DNA of 64,000 nucleotides from Shewanella psychrophila (GCF_002005305.1 NZ_CP014782.1:6138001-6202000); one strand, 5' to 3'. Positions 1-9,410 are shown, numbered from the stretch's first letter. Numbers and translations: made by a program. The notes: a model not told the origin generated them from the letters alone.

Positions 1-94
1 TTAAGACGCTTATCTATAAAGTATTTTTCTATATAAAGAAAAGCCGGCAAAGACCAGCACCTAAATTCCGACCTCAAATCATGGAGACCCTACT

Positions 95-1636
95 ATGGCG
101 GATGGATCAAAACTAACTCACCATAACCCTACGACAGCACAACTCATTGAGCTAGCCCTTGCACACGGTGAAGGCGAACTCACAGCTAATGGCGCGTTAG
201 TCGCAAAAACAGGAGAACGCACAGGTCGTTCACCTAATGATCGCTTTATCGTCAAAGAGCCAAGTTCAGAAGCCGATATCGACTGGGGCTCAGTGAACAA
301 ACCTTTCGAACAAGCTAAATTTACCGCTTTATGGCAGAGAGTCGAAGCCTATCTGGCCGATAAAGAGCTTTTTGTTTCTGAGCTGGAAGTGGGCGCAGAT
401 CCAGAGCACTATCAACCAATACAGGTCACCACAGAAACGGCTTGGCACCAGCTATTTGCCCGTAACCTATTTATCGTCCCGGAAGAGTTCAATGCCGCTG
501 ATAAGCCAGTATGGCAGATCATCAATGCACCAGGTTTCGTCTGTGATCCTGAGCGTGATGGTACATATTCAGATGCGACAGTCATTTTAAACTTTGCAGA
601 ACGTAAAGTGCTTCTTGCAGGCCTTAAGTATGCTGGTGAGATGAAGAAGTCTATGTTCTCGGTACAAAACTTCTTACTTCCAGCCAAGGGCGTATTGCCA
701 ATGCATTGCTCGGCTAACGTTGGCAGAGATGGCGACACCACACTATTTTTCGGCCTTTCAGGCACAGGAAAGACGACACTATCGGCCGATCCTAAGCGTT
801 TCTTGATCGGTGATGATGAGCATGGTTGGGCACCAGGCGGTGTATTTAATATCGAAGGCGGTTGTTACGCTAAGTGTATCGATCTGAGCCAGAAGAATGA
901 GCCGGTTATCTGGGACGCTATCCGCTTCGGTACCGTGCTGGAAAACGTGGTCATGGATGAAAATCGCGTGCCTGACTACACCAACTCGACACTCACTGAA
1001 AATAGCCGTGCTGCTTACCCACTTGAGCATATCGAACTTAGAAAAGAGGAAAACTGCGGCGCAGAGCCTCACGCTGTTGTCTTCCTGACCTGTGATGTCT
1101 CCGGCGTGCTACCACCAGTATCTCTACTAACCAAAGAGCAAGCCGCTTATCACTTCCTATCTGGTTACACAGCTAAGGTTGGCTCGACAGAAATGGGCTC
1201 TAGCGCCGCGATTCAATCGACCTTCTCGACTTGCTTTGGTGCGCCTTTTTTCCCGCGTCCTGCAGGCGTTTATGCCGAGCTACTGATGAAGCGAATCGAA
1301 TCATTCGGTAGCCAAGTATATCTGGTCAACACGGGTTGGACAGGCGGTCCACATGGTGTTGGTAGCCGTTTCGATATCCCAACGACTCGCGCAATTGTCG
1401 ATGCCATCGTCAGTGGCGGACTCAAGGAAGTAGAGACTGTGTACTTAGAAAAGTTGAATCTGAATGTTCCTGTTGCCATTCCAGGCGTTGAGACTAAGTT
1501 ACTAAACCCTGTTAATACTTGGGAAAACAAAGCGCAATATGCTGAGTATGCTCAGAAATTAGCAGAAAGTTTCACTGCTAACTTTGAGAAATACCAGGTA
1601 CCTGATTCGATTAAGCATGCAGGACCTAATGCATAA
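95..1636 (+). CDS. pckA: ATP-dependent phosphoenolpyruvate carboxykinase
   Basis: Cytosolic enzyme converting oxaloacetate and ATP to phosphoenolpyruvate and CO2, the first committed step of gluconeogenesis. The 513-residue protein carries the family P-loop GLSGTGKTT at about residues 220-228, followed by the metal-binding FLIGDDEHGW segment. The N-terminal ERTGRSPNDRF motif is also typical of the ATP-type enzyme. Length fits the family (510-540 residues). The ATG start is preceded by GGAG eight bases upstream. It stands alone and is followed by an intrinsic terminator. No substitution of a key residue was noticed. Confidence 0.98.
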   Translation: MADGSKLTHHNPTTAQLIELALAHGEGELTANGALVAKTGERTGRSPNDRFIVKEPSSEADIDWGSVNKPFEQAKFTALWQRVEAYLADKELFVSELEVGADPEHYQPIQVTTETAWHQLFARNLFIVPEEFNAADKPVWQIINAPGFVCDPERDGTYSDATVILNFAERKVLLAGLKYAGEMKKSMFSVQNFLLPAKGVLPMHCSANVGRDGDTTLFFGLSGTGKTTLSADPKRFLIGDDEHGWAPGGVFNIEGGCYAKCIDLSQKNEPVIWDAIRFGTVLENVVMDENRVPDYTNSTLTENSRAAYPLEHIELRKEENCGAEPHAVVFLTCDVSGVLPPVSLLTKEQAAYHFLSGYTAKVGSTEMGSSAAIQSTFSTCFGAPFFPRPAGVYAELLMKRIESFGSQVYLVNTGWTGGPHGVGSRFDIPTTRAIVDAIVSGGLKEVETVYLEKLNLNVPVAIPGVETKLLNPVNTWENKAQYAEYAQKLAESFTANFEKYQVPDSIKHAGPNA

Positions 1637-1691
1637 AGATCTTTGATTAGATCGTTTATGATCTGATAGTTGAAGTAACCGTTCTGACAAT

Positions 1692-1728
1692 AATCCCAGT
1701 TTTTGCCTTGGCTTAGTTGGGATTTTTT
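1692..1728 (+). terminator. Intrinsic terminator of pckA
   Basis: The arms AATCCCA (1692-1698) and TGGGATT (1718-1724) pair and run directly into a T tract. A second small GCC-tt-GGC hairpin sits inside the loop. The element lies 56 bases after the pckA stop. Confidence 0.8.
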
Positions 1729-1744
1729 ATGCTTATAACCTCAA

Positions 1745-2083
1745 TTAAAACAGATAATCGATTCTTCTATGGACAAGTAAGTCGGTAAAACCTTCTGTTT
1801 CGACATCATAGTTCTCCCCAATTTCTATTCGGTCATAAATGGCTTCCGTGGTGATAAAGCTCTCCGCTGGGGTAATAATATAGAAGGTTGGCACACCCGA
1901 GCAATTACCAGCAGAACAACCTTGGCTCCATTCTAGATTCTTATTCACGACGTTAATATTGAGCACCTGATTACTGAGTTCAAACCAGCTGAATACGAGA
2001 ACCCCAAGTAAGATAAATGTAGGTACCAAAAATTTGGCAATACGTGTCAGTCGCTTAAAATTTTCATCTTGATCTTGTGGCAT
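1745..2083 (-). CDS. Small single-pass membrane protein of unknown function
   Basis: About 112 residues if started at MPQDQDENF. That ATG has a GGAAG ribosome-binding site seven bases upstream; a longer reading to 2125 lacks such support. Residues about 13-33 (RIAKFLVPTFILLGVLVFSW) form one transmembrane helix. The remainder is probably periplasmic and contains a CSAGNC cysteine pair within a short beta-rich domain. I do not recognise the family. It is convergent with pckA, and its stop lies just beyond the pckA terminator. Confidence 0.6.
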   Translation of the reverse strand: MPQDQDENFKRLTRIAKFLVPTFILLGVLVFSWFELSNQVLNINVVNKNLEWSQGCSAGNCSGVPTFYIITPAESFITTEAIYDRIEIGENYDVETEGFTDLLVHRRIDYLF

Positions 2084-2125
2084 TTGCAGGCTTCCATACA
2101 GGGAACTTGTTAGTATAAATAGCAC

Positions 2126-2554
2126 GAATACAAATTATATCAACAGATTGGGAGCAAGCTGAACGATTGTTAATAGTTGTTTGCCGCGGAGCTTTAAATT
2201 GCGTGAAACTGACAGGGCGTCATAGGTGGAACGAAGATCATGAGAATGAGCCCTCTGAGCGAGGCATGGTGAATATGGCAAAGCCATGGCTAATTAACGA
2301 GAAGTATGGAAGCTGAACTGGCACTTGTATATAGATATACTTTACCCAACTGGCTGTTAAACATGGATGTTGATGAGAACGAGCAGTCCTCCTTGCCCGA
2401 GTGTAGAGGGAATACCAAGACGTTAGTTGTTAGACGAAGTCTAACTATAGAAGGCTACTTAAAGTAGCCAAAACTTTAAGATTTGGCCTTGTACTCATTA
2501 CAATTTTAATGAAATATATCAGGCTAATAATAAGACTAATATTGAGTACCTAAC
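2126..2554. other. Intergenic region with several inverted repeats
   Basis: No convincing gene is present in these 430 bases. Short hairpins include ATGGC-aaa-GCCAT (2275-2287), GTTAGAC-gaa-GTCTAAC (2429-2445) and GGCTACTT-a-AAGTAGCC (2453-2469). Neither of the last two has a T tract, so they do not look like terminators. The stretch from 2210 to 2420 is rich in GAAC/GAG purine tracts and small stems, as in structured RNA or a decayed mobile element. The promoter of the downstream peptidase probably lies in the last 60 bases. Confidence 0.5.
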
Positions 2555-4402
2555 ATGCGTTTCAAGCACTTATCAGCCATCATCTTGGTTAGCCTTGCGA
2601 GTTCTTCCGCTATAGCTAACGATGAAACAGCTTCTCAGCTAGCAGAGCCCAAAATCGCTAATACCTATATCAACGATAAAATCCTGCCACCAAGCATAGA
2701 GTGGCATGGTAAGAGTGAAGCACTGCTCCTCAGTGCGGACGATGAATGGGCGACACCTTTCGAACAAAATGGCCTTAAGACCAGTCCAAATTACGATGAT
2801 ACTTTCATCTGGCTCGATAAGCTTATTGCCCAAACAGACAAGTTAAAAAAAGTCAGTTTAGGTAAGAGTCCCCAAGGGCGTGATATCTGGATGATTGTTG
2901 CCTCGGCTGAGGGCGCCGAAACTCCAGAAGCATTAGCCGAGAACAATAAGCCCAGTGTGCTGGTTCAAGCGGGCATTCACTCAGGCGAAATCGACGGTAA
3001 AGATGCGGGTATGATGCTACTTCGTGATCTGGTTCTGGGGGGAAAAGGAGATTTGCTCGATAAGGCAAACCTACTATTTGTACCTATTTTCAGTGTCGAC
3101 GGTCATGAACGTTCAACCCAATATAATCGCGTCAATCAGCGCGGTCCAATAAATATGGGCTGGCGTACAACGGCGAATAACCTCAACTTAAACCGAGATT
3201 ATGCCAAAGCCGATACCTTAGAGATGCAGCATATGTTACATGCTATCAATGAATGGCAACCCAATCTTTATATCGATGTACATGTGACCGATGGCATCGA
3301 CTATCAATATGATATGACATTCGGCTATAACCTACCTCAAGGGCTCAGCCCAGCAAGTTATGCTTGGCTCGAGAAAATCTATCGCCCCGCCATCGAGTCG
3401 GCGCTCACTAGCCAGGGACATATACCGGGTCCTTTAATCTTTGCCATAGACAACACTGATATCACTAAAGGCATGTCACTGTGGAACGCTAGTCCTCGTT
3501 ATTCCAATGGTTATGGCGATGCCAGACACCTGCCGACTATCTTGATAGAAAACCACAGCCTTAAACCTTATAAGCAACGAGTTTTGGGGACTTACGTGAT
3601 GCTTGAGGCCACCTTGAAAACGTTAGGCATGCAGGCCACTAAGTTAAAGTCGGCCATTAAACAGGATAAGTTCCGCTATCCACCTCGAGTGACACTCACC
3701 TGGAAAGAGGCACAGCAGAAACAAGGTTGGGATTTTAAGGGCATTGAATATCGCATGGAAAAAAGTGTAATCAGTGGTAATGATATAGTCCGCTGGACCG
3801 GAGTGCCTAAGCTTTACCCTAACCTGCCTGTGGTTGGCGATACCGTGCCAGACATCAGCGTGACTCGACCCAGTGCTTACTATATTCCCCCACAGTGGAC
3901 AGAAGTGATCGAGCGCTTACAAATTCACGGTATCCGTATGACCAGACTCCACCAACCTACAGAGATAAAACTGCAACGATACGAGCTGAGCGAGCCTAAG
4001 TTCAGAAGCAAGGATTATGAAGGCAGGCAGATGGTGGAAGCAGAAGTAAGACTCGAGTCTGTCGAAACTGAGCTAGCTAGCGGCACGGTAAAAATCGATA
4101 CCCACCAGCCCTTGGGCGACCTGGCTATCTTACTACTCGAGCCTCAATCACCAGATTCCTTACTGCAGTGGGGATTTTTTAATCCTATCTTCACTCGCAC
4201 AGAATATATCGAAAACTATGCCGTAGAGCCACTGGCGACTCAGATGCTCAAGGATGATCCTAAGTTACAGCTAGCATTCGACAAGGCTCTGAAAGACGAG
4301 GAATTCGCGGCAGATCCTAAGGCACGCCTGCGGTGGTTCTATAAGAGAAGCCCTTACTATGATGATCAATACCAAAAGTATCCGGTATTGAGGCAGAAGT
4401 AG
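2555..4402 (+). CDS. Secreted M14-family zinc carboxypeptidase-like protein
   Basis: A 615-residue metallopeptidase of the M14 (zinc carboxypeptidase) superfamily. A cleavable signal peptide (MRFKHLSAIILVSLASSSAIA) directs it to the periplasm or outside. The zinc ligands are visible as HSGE (His142, Glu145) and His243 in IDVHVTDG. The likely catalytic glutamate is Glu332 in LIENHSLKPY, and NLNRDYAK near 210-217 is the substrate carboxylate-binding region. The C-terminal 250 residues form an additional beta-rich domain. Substrate is unknown; peptide scavenging or cell-wall peptide trimming are both possible. It is monocistronic and ends in a shared terminator. Confidence 0.88.
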   Translation: MRFKHLSAIILVSLASSSAIANDETASQLAEPKIANTYINDKILPPSIEWHGKSEALLLSADDEWATPFEQNGLKTSPNYDDTFIWLDKLIAQTDKLKKVSLGKSPQGRDIWMIVASAEGAETPEALAENNKPSVLVQAGIHSGEIDGKDAGMMLLRDLVLGGKGDLLDKANLLFVPIFSVDGHERSTQYNRVNQRGPINMGWRTTANNLNLNRDYAKADTLEMQHMLHAINEWQPNLYIDVHVTDGIDYQYDMTFGYNLPQGLSPASYAWLEKIYRPAIESALTSQGHIPGPLIFAIDNTDITKGMSLWNASPRYSNGYGDARHLPTILIENHSLKPYKQRVLGTYVMLEATLKTLGMQATKLKSAIKQDKFRYPPRVTLTWKEAQQKQGWDFKGIEYRMEKSVISGNDIVRWTGVPKLYPNLPVVGDTVPDISVTRPSAYYIPPQWTEVIERLQIHGIRMTRLHQPTEIKLQRYELSEPKFRSKDYEGRQMVEAEVRLESVETELASGTVKIDTHQPLGDLAILLLEPQSPDSLLQWGFFNPIFTRTEYIENYAVEPLATQMLKDDPKLQLAFDKALKDEEFAADPKARLRWFYKRSPYYDDQYQKYPVLRQK

Positions 4403-4442
4403 CGCTATGACGAGTACCAATACCAGTAGCTAATACCAACAC

Positions 4443-4481
4443 AAACCAGTCGGGCAACAGATTAATCTCGGCTGGTTTTGA
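4443..4481. terminator. Shared terminator between convergent genes
   Basis: AAACCAGTCG (4443-4452) pairs with CGGCTGGTTT (4469-4478, one G-T pair). The loop contains the palindrome AGATTAATCT, and TTTTGATTTT follows on the plus strand. The element overlaps the 3' coding end of the minus-strand gene at 4462. It is best read as the terminator of the M14 gene. Confidence 0.65.
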
Positions 4482-5343
4482 TTTTCAGCCAGAGTGACTC
4501 ATCCCTAAGGGGCGTCGACTCGGGCAAGTTGGTATTTGTAAGACGAAACGTTTTTGAACCTGAATATTTTTCCAGAGGAAATATATTTTTGGTGACCGGA
4601 TGGTACTGCATAAATACAGTTAGCTTACCTTGCTCAACTAAAGAGAGCAGACCCAACTCTAACCGCTGAGCCAGAGTTTCCTTGTCTTTATTAACGAAGA
4701 TATACATGGGAAATGGATAGCTGAGCAATATCTTGTCGTAAGCGATCAAGTCTTCTTTATCTTCCCCCTCAAGCTCCGCGTAAACCTCTGTGATCCCTCG
4801 CGGGAAATAATCGCACCGCCCCTGCTTGAGCATGCTATACATGAGCGCGAACTTAGTGACTCGCTCCACCCGATAACCATTACTCTCTAAAATATCTGAA
4901 TCCGGCCACTGATCCCCCTGGCACGCAGTGAGAGCCTTTAATTGACCCGATGTACCTATCTGCAGAAACATCTGGTACTTTGCAGCCCTAATCACTGGAA
5001 CCCTCACCCCCAATAAGCCTCCCATTAGGGGGACTCGTATAGCACGATACGTGTCTTCTCTATCTTGGCTGGTTCCAGCCCAAAAAAGATCTAACTCTCC
5101 TTGCTTAAGTGCACTGAAAGCTCTGTTCTGGGTGAAAACGGACTCAGACTCGACCAATTCGGCTTGCCCATACTCCTCTCGGGTCAGTTCTAAAATAAGA
5201 GTGATGAGATCGACATAATACCCATAGCTAGCATCATCTTCAGACTGCTTAGGTTGAATAACGATAGGAGCCGCCGCAAGATGGGTGGCTGCAATACTAA
5301 GAGAAATGATAAACACCAGAAATGCCAAGGCTCGCATAATCAC
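4462..5343 (-). CDS. Periplasmic solute-binding-like protein (SBP_bac_3 type)
   Basis: A 293-residue exported protein with a signal peptide ending near AATHLAAA. The fold resembles the type-2 periplasmic substrate-binding proteins of polar amino-acid transporters: an early Y-G-Y-Y-V-D-L segment, then ALKQGELDLFWAG. The third block, MLKQGRCDYFPRG, probably forms a ligand pocket with the cysteine in TACQGDQW. No permease or ATPase is adjacent, so it is an orphan sensor-like or scavenging protein, a common type in Shewanella. Ligand is unknown. The second Met, three codons in, is an equally good start. Confidence 0.7.
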   Translation of the reverse strand: MIMRALAFLVFIISLSIAATHLAAAPIVIQPKQSEDDASYGYYVDLITLILELTREEYGQAELVESESVFTQNRAFSALKQGELDLFWAGTSQDREDTYRAIRVPLMGGLLGVRVPVIRAAKYQMFLQIGTSGQLKALTACQGDQWPDSDILESNGYRVERVTKFALMYSMLKQGRCDYFPRGITEVYAELEGEDKEDLIAYDKILLSYPFPMYIFVNKDKETLAQRLELGLLSLVEQGKLTVFMQYHPVTKNIFPLEKYSGSKTFRLTNTNLPESTPLRDESLWLKIKTSRD

Positions 5344-5456
5344 CTTTGTGAGAATAGTGATACGTTTAGATTAGATATATCTAAGCTTACACTAGTTAAA
5401 CTAGCTGACTATTTTGCTAGTGGCAAGCTGTGTAATACAGTCTTTAGACAAACAAA

Positions 5457-5479
5457 AAAGACGCTCAGTGAGCGTCTTT
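5457..5479 (-). terminator. Minus-strand intrinsic terminator
   Basis: AAAGACGC-tcagtga-GCGTCTTT forms a perfect stem. An A run at 5454-5459 on the plus strand gives a U tract on minus-strand RNA. It ends a transcript coming from the methyltransferase gene, about 108 bases after its stop codon. Confidence 0.8.
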
Positions 5480-5493
5480 AGCAGAGTTAATCA

Positions 5494-5586
5494 GTTAAGG
5501 ATTAGTATTTCACATTTGCCTGCATATCTGCTGAAACCATATCTTCGAATCGCTTAGTAAGATGCAAAGAGCCACATAGGATGATC
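5494..5586 (-). pseudogene. Possible orphan C-terminal coding fragment
   Basis: Between the methyltransferase stop and the terminator, one minus-strand frame stays open and reads as a plausible protein tail. It contains KIILCGSLHL, then TKRFEDMVSADM, and ends QANVKY and a stop. It has no credible start codon, and a stop lies upstream inside the methyltransferase gene. It could be the remnant of a gene displaced by the methyltransferase, or chance within a 3' untranslated region. I cannot assign a family. Confidence 0.25.
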
Positions 5587-6381
5587 TTAGCTAGGTTTCT
5601 TAGACGAAATTGAATAGCTCAGGGGCACACGTTGTTGTTTATGCTCCATAACATATCTTAATACTCGTTCACCTGAAGCCTGAGTATGTACTTCTTCGGC
5701 TAGGCCCTCGAAACAGTTATAGGGACTAAAATCAAACTCATTGTAGTGCTCGAGTGTAAGCCCAGCGCGAAGCAAGGCATTCAGAATATCTGAGATAGAA
5801 TGGGGCCAAGTGATCAAGGTGTATTTGTCACCTGAGCAATTCTCTGTATAGGTGCCCTCTTCATCAACATCCGGCTCAGCTTGCGCAAAATAACTATAGC
5901 CATCGAACAAGGCCTCTAAGGGATGAAACTCAACCATATAAAATTGACCGCCAGACTTGAGGCAATCCCGGACGACTTGGGCCCATAAATCGAGATCTGG
6001 CAACCAACATAGGACCCCATAAGACGTAAATACAATATCGTACTGCTTAGATACCTTCTCTGCCGTGCTATATACGTCGGTACAGATAAATTCGGCTTCT
6101 AGACCTGCCTGCGATGTCAGTTCCCGAGCCTTTTCGATTGCCGTAGACGAGAGATCGATACCTGTCACTTCGGCGCCCTTTCTGGCCCAAGACAAGGTAT
6201 CTAATCCGAAGTGGCATTGAAGATGGAGAAGGCTCTTACCTTTCACTTCTAGCTCATCAAGCTCAATCTCTTTCAAGGCACACTTACCCGATAGGAAACC
6301 TTCTACATCATAAAACTTTGAAGCCACATGAGTGTGAGTACGCTTATTCCAAGCAGTTTTATTGATTGCTAAGTAATCCAT
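5587..6381 (-). CDS. Class I SAM-dependent methyltransferase
   Basis: A 264-residue cytosolic methyltransferase of the UbiE/Methyltransf_25 type. Motif I is LHLQCHFGLDTLSWARKG near residues 52-69, followed by the acidic loop VTGIDLSSTAIEKA that binds the ribose. EFICTDVY and the YDIVFTSYGVLCWLPD segment correspond to motifs II and III. The remainder is a lid domain. The family is often annotated as a generic methyltransferase and the substrate is unknown. It is monocistronic and transcribed towards the terminator at 5457. Confidence 0.85.
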   Translation of the reverse strand: MDYLAINKTAWNKRTHTHVASKFYDVEGFLSGKCALKEIELDELEVKGKSLLHLQCHFGLDTLSWARKGAEVTGIDLSSTAIEKARELTSQAGLEAEFICTDVYSTAEKVSKQYDIVFTSYGVLCWLPDLDLWAQVVRDCLKSGGQFYMVEFHPLEALFDGYSYFAQAEPDVDEEGTYTENCSGDKYTLITWPHSISDILNALLRAGLTLEHYNEFDFSPYNCFEGLAEEVHTQASGERVLRYVMEHKQQRVPLSYSISSKKPS

Positions 6382-6673
6382 TGCTTCTCTCTTATTTCTC
6401 TTCTACCCATAATAAATGACTCGGTTTATTAGGTTAAAAGCAGTGATGGAATTCACCACATGATAGGTCTATAAACTCATTGATTGAGCATAGAGGTTAA
6501 CATCTCCACAAACACTCTCCAACAAAACCGTTAATAGTCTTTAAAAACATAGAGTTTTCATATTGGCATAAACACTGCTTAGTTAAAGATAATAAAAACT
6601 GTAATGACTTCGAGCGCACAAGAATTAAACTTAAATTTTGGCTCTCACTAGATTAATTTAAAGGAATAAATAC

Positions 6674-7429
6674 ATGACAATTCGCCCAACCGCACTCGCT
6701 TCAATATTCGCCCTATCCTTATCCGGATGCATTATTAACGTTAATGGCGCCAGCATGGAACCTCTTGAACACAGTCAGCAGATGCTGCAAATCGATGCAA
6801 GTGAACTCAACGCTATGGTCGCCAACACCGGAGCTGGTTCATTAGAGATAATAGGAGTCGATGGGATCACAGATATCACACTCGAAGCTGACATCTACAC
6901 CTATGAAGAGATGGAACCAGATTTGTCGCTAACTCAAAAAGGAGACACCGCCTATCTGATTGCCGAGTTTGGCCCACGATTCGGCTCAGGAAACTCTCCT
7001 TACATAGATCTTGTTATCAAGGTTCCGGCTAACATGAAACTAGATATCGATGATGGCTCAGGCAGCATCAAACTCTCTGGTATAGATGCCAATATTAAAC
7101 TTGAAGACGGTTCCGGTAGCATAGAAATCCAAGGTGGCAGAAATCTAAATATTCAAGATGGATCTGGCTCTATAATTCTGTCGAACGTGCAGGGTGATAT
7201 CGAGCTTGATGATGGTTCTGGTTCGATTGATATCAGTAAGGTAAATGGTGATGTCAGTATTACAGATGGTTCCGGTGGTATGTCGGTAACAGATATTCAG
7301 GGCAAGGTCACCATAGAAGACGGATCCGGAGGTATTGAAGTGGTCAATGCTAAGGGGCTCACTATTCTCGAAGCCGGTTCTGGTGACTTAAGTTTCGATA
7401 AGATCGACGGTCAGGTCAGTATGCACTAA
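6674..7429 (+). CDS. DUF4097-like lipoprotein with GSG beta-strand repeats
   Basis: A 251-residue lipoprotein: the lipobox LSLSGC places the acylated cysteine at residue 19. After a short linker come about seven repeats of roughly 18-20 residues around DGSGSI/DGSGGI. This is the pattern of the right-handed beta-helix domain DUF4097/DUF2807 (putative adhesin). Such proteins sit at the cell envelope; their function is unknown. The repeats diverge at nucleotide level, so they are not a recent expansion. RBS AAGGA precedes the ATG. It is monocistronic. Confidence 0.75.
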   Translation: MTIRPTALASIFALSLSGCIINVNGASMEPLEHSQQMLQIDASELNAMVANTGAGSLEIIGVDGITDITLEADIYTYEEMEPDLSLTQKGDTAYLIAEFGPRFGSGNSPYIDLVIKVPANMKLDIDDGSGSIKLSGIDANIKLEDGSGSIEIQGGRNLNIQDGSGSIILSNVQGDIELDDGSGSIDISKVNGDVSITDGSGGMSVTDIQGKVTIEDGSGGIEVVNAKGLTILEAGSGDLSFDKIDGQVSMH

Positions 7430-7577
7430 CTCTTAGTAATAGCCCTTGTCATAGCTCTAGCAATAGAAAGCTGAACCAACTTCCCGGCGCAGCGACTTTA
7501 GTTATTTTATGAGTCGCTGCCCACCCCATTAACACAAATATATTCCAGCTAAACTCAAGACTATCACTAAACTTGGG

Positions 7578-8390
7578 CTAGCCTTCTAGCTTAGTGACTC
7601 GATGACTCCGCTTCCAAAACTGCCAAATCAATCCAGCGCACACACTAAACCAGATCCATCTGAGCATGCTCACTTGCCAAAGTTCATCGGCATCAATGCC
7701 CTTATCTAACTCACAGAGCAAGATAACCACTAACAGCACTAAGTAACTTCGAAATCTTAGTTTATCGGTAAGATTCACCAGAGGCGCAAGCAATAACGCC
7801 CCATAAGCACACAAAGCCCCGACGATAGCTCCCATAACAACATCTGTAGGCCAATGTGCACCAACCATAACGCGTGAAACACCAACAAGAGCGGCGACAG
7901 CGATCAAACCCAGCTTAATTTTATTGCACTTGCTTACCAGAAAAATAGTTACTGCAAACAAAAACGCCGTCGCAGTATGACCCGAGGGAAAACTATTGGT
8001 ATGTCGGGTCTCTCCTATAATATTTAAGTAATCCAAGATCACTGCGGGTCTGGGCGCCGCGAAATAATCTTTAATAAGAGGAACCATCAATAATGAAAGT
8101 ATGGCAGCAACCACCACTCTCAAAGTGAGATCGGGACGCTTGATCAGATAACAGAGTACAATTACACTTAGAGTCGTCCCATTACCAAGATCGGTTATAG
8201 CACTGACGACCCAAGTAGGTACTAGAGCCCCCATAGTATTAATGCTCTGAAATAGAGATAAGTTAGTTGCATCATTAAGCGTAAGTATGTGAACGACAAA
8301 TAAAGTAAGTAGCAGAAATTGAAATCCATATCCTGTCATTTCACGAGATTGTAAGCTCCATCTGCCTCGTGAAGAAATTATCTTGTTCAT
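7578..8390 (-). CDS. PAP2-superfamily membrane phosphatase (copy 1)
   Basis: Integral membrane phosphatidic-acid-phosphatase-type enzyme of about 270 residues. All three catalytic motifs are visible: KDYFAAPRP, SFPSGHTATAF and SRVMVGAHWPTD. The C-terminal helices are strongly hydrophobic. Likely substrates are undecaprenyl pyrophosphate, lipid phosphates or lipid A phosphates. I chose the ATG at 8390 because GGAG lies six bases upstream; a longer reading to 8534 adds an unsupported hydrophilic extension. It lies 24-168 bases after a close paralogue in the same orientation, so the pair is a tandem duplication and probably one operon. Confidence 0.85.
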   Translation of the reverse strand: MNKIISSRGRWSLQSREMTGYGFQFLLLTLFVVHILTLNDATNLSLFQSINTMGALVPTWVVSAITDLGNGTTLSVIVLCYLIKRPDLTLRVVVAAILSLLMVPLIKDYFAAPRPAVILDYLNIIGETRHTNSFPSGHTATAFLFAVTIFLVSKCNKIKLGLIAVAALVGVSRVMVGAHWPTDVVMGAIVGALCAYGALLLAPLVNLTDKLRFRSYLVLLVVILLCELDKGIDADELWQVSMLRWIWFSVCAGLIWQFWKRSHRVTKLEG

Positions 8391-8558
8391 AGCGGACTCC
8401 GATTTTTTCATCGAATTCATCATACGACTCAAACGTGAAATTTCCGTGAATCCGCTAGTAAGTCCGAAATTTATTTCATTGGCACATCTGTACTCTGCTA
8501 TCGGGATCACGATTATGGCATCACGAACATCCAAGCTAAGGTAACTCTCAGATTTCGA

Positions 8559-9410
8559 CTATTGTGAAGTTAACCTTTGACGCTTTGCCATTACCCCAGC
8601 CATAAGCTCCCTCTTCGCAAACCCTAATACGGCAATAATACTTAGCATTAGCAGCCCCCACCTCACATACTGCACGATGGAAATTTCAGAAAAATCATAA
8701 CCCGTATGCAATTCACTGGACACCAGAGCCAGAACTAAGAGCAGATAAGCTAATAGGCGCTTCCTAAACGTGAGTCGGATTAAAGGACATATATGACTCG
8801 CTGCATAGGCGCAGCTAAGACCCACAATGGCCCCCATTACAACATCTGCTGGCCAATGTGCCCCTACCAAGATCCTTGATACCCCTACCAATGCCGCCAT
8901 GAAAATCAGGCTAATTCTGAGAAATACCTTTTGGCTTGATAGATAAATTAAACCTGCAAAGAGAAATGCCGTGGCGCTATGTCCGGAAGGAAAACTGTGC
9001 TTGTATCTAGTCTCTCCGATCACGTTTAAATGTTCCAATATCACAGCAGGTCTTGGCGCATCGAAGTACTGTTTAAGCAAAGGAACAACGATCAGGCTTA
9101 ACAAGGCTGCAAGAAGCACCCTACAGATCAATTCGGGACGCTTGACCAGATAACATAAGATCACTGCCCCCAAGGTGATTCCATTACCAAAATCAGAAAC
9201 CAATGCCAAGATCCAATCCGGCATGTAGGCGCTCATCCCATTGATGCCATTAAATATCAAATAATTGCTAGCTTGATTTAAGGTGAGCAAATGCAGGATA
9301 AATAAGATGAAAAAGATAGTGAAAAAACTATTAGCCAGGCTATTCCTTTTCCCATCTACTCTTTCATGTGTTTGTGTATTTAGTTGTTTAAATGTAGGCA
9401 AGGTATACAC
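8559..9410 (-). CDS. PAP2-superfamily membrane phosphatase (copy 2)
   Basis: Paralogue of the adjacent gene, about 283 residues, with the same motifs: KQYFDAPRP, SFPSGHSATAF and SRILVGAHWPAD. Large blocks are near-identical between the two (for example VILCYLVKRPEL against VILCYLIKRPDL, and HWPADVVMGAIVG against HWPTDVVMGAIVG). Termini and loops differ. The start is uncertain: the frame opens with GTG at 9410 with little ribosome-binding sequence, and no in-frame ATG precedes the first helix. Likely an undecaprenyl-pyrophosphate or lipid phosphatase at the inner membrane. Confidence 0.82.
   Translation of the reverse strand: MYTLPTFKQLNTQTHERVDGKRNSLANSFFTIFFILFILHLLTLNQASNYLIFNGINGMSAYMPDWILALVSDFGNGITLGAVILCYLVKRPELICRVLLAALLSLIVVPLLKQYFDAPRPAVILEHLNVIGETRYKHSFPSGHSATAFLFAGLIYLSSQKVFLRISLIFMAALVGVSRILVGAHWPADVVMGAIVGLSCAYAASHICPLIRLTFRKRLLAYLLLVLALVSSELHTGYDFSEISIVQYVRWGLLMLSIIAVLGFAKRELMAGVMAKRQRLTSQ

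Noticed and set aside
412..765. 117-codon minus-strand frame inside pckA
   Set aside because: Antisense shadow of a clear enzyme gene.
2126..2554. Complete group II intron
   Set aside because: No conserved 5' GTGCG, domain V or reverse transcriptase; only texture suggests structured RNA.
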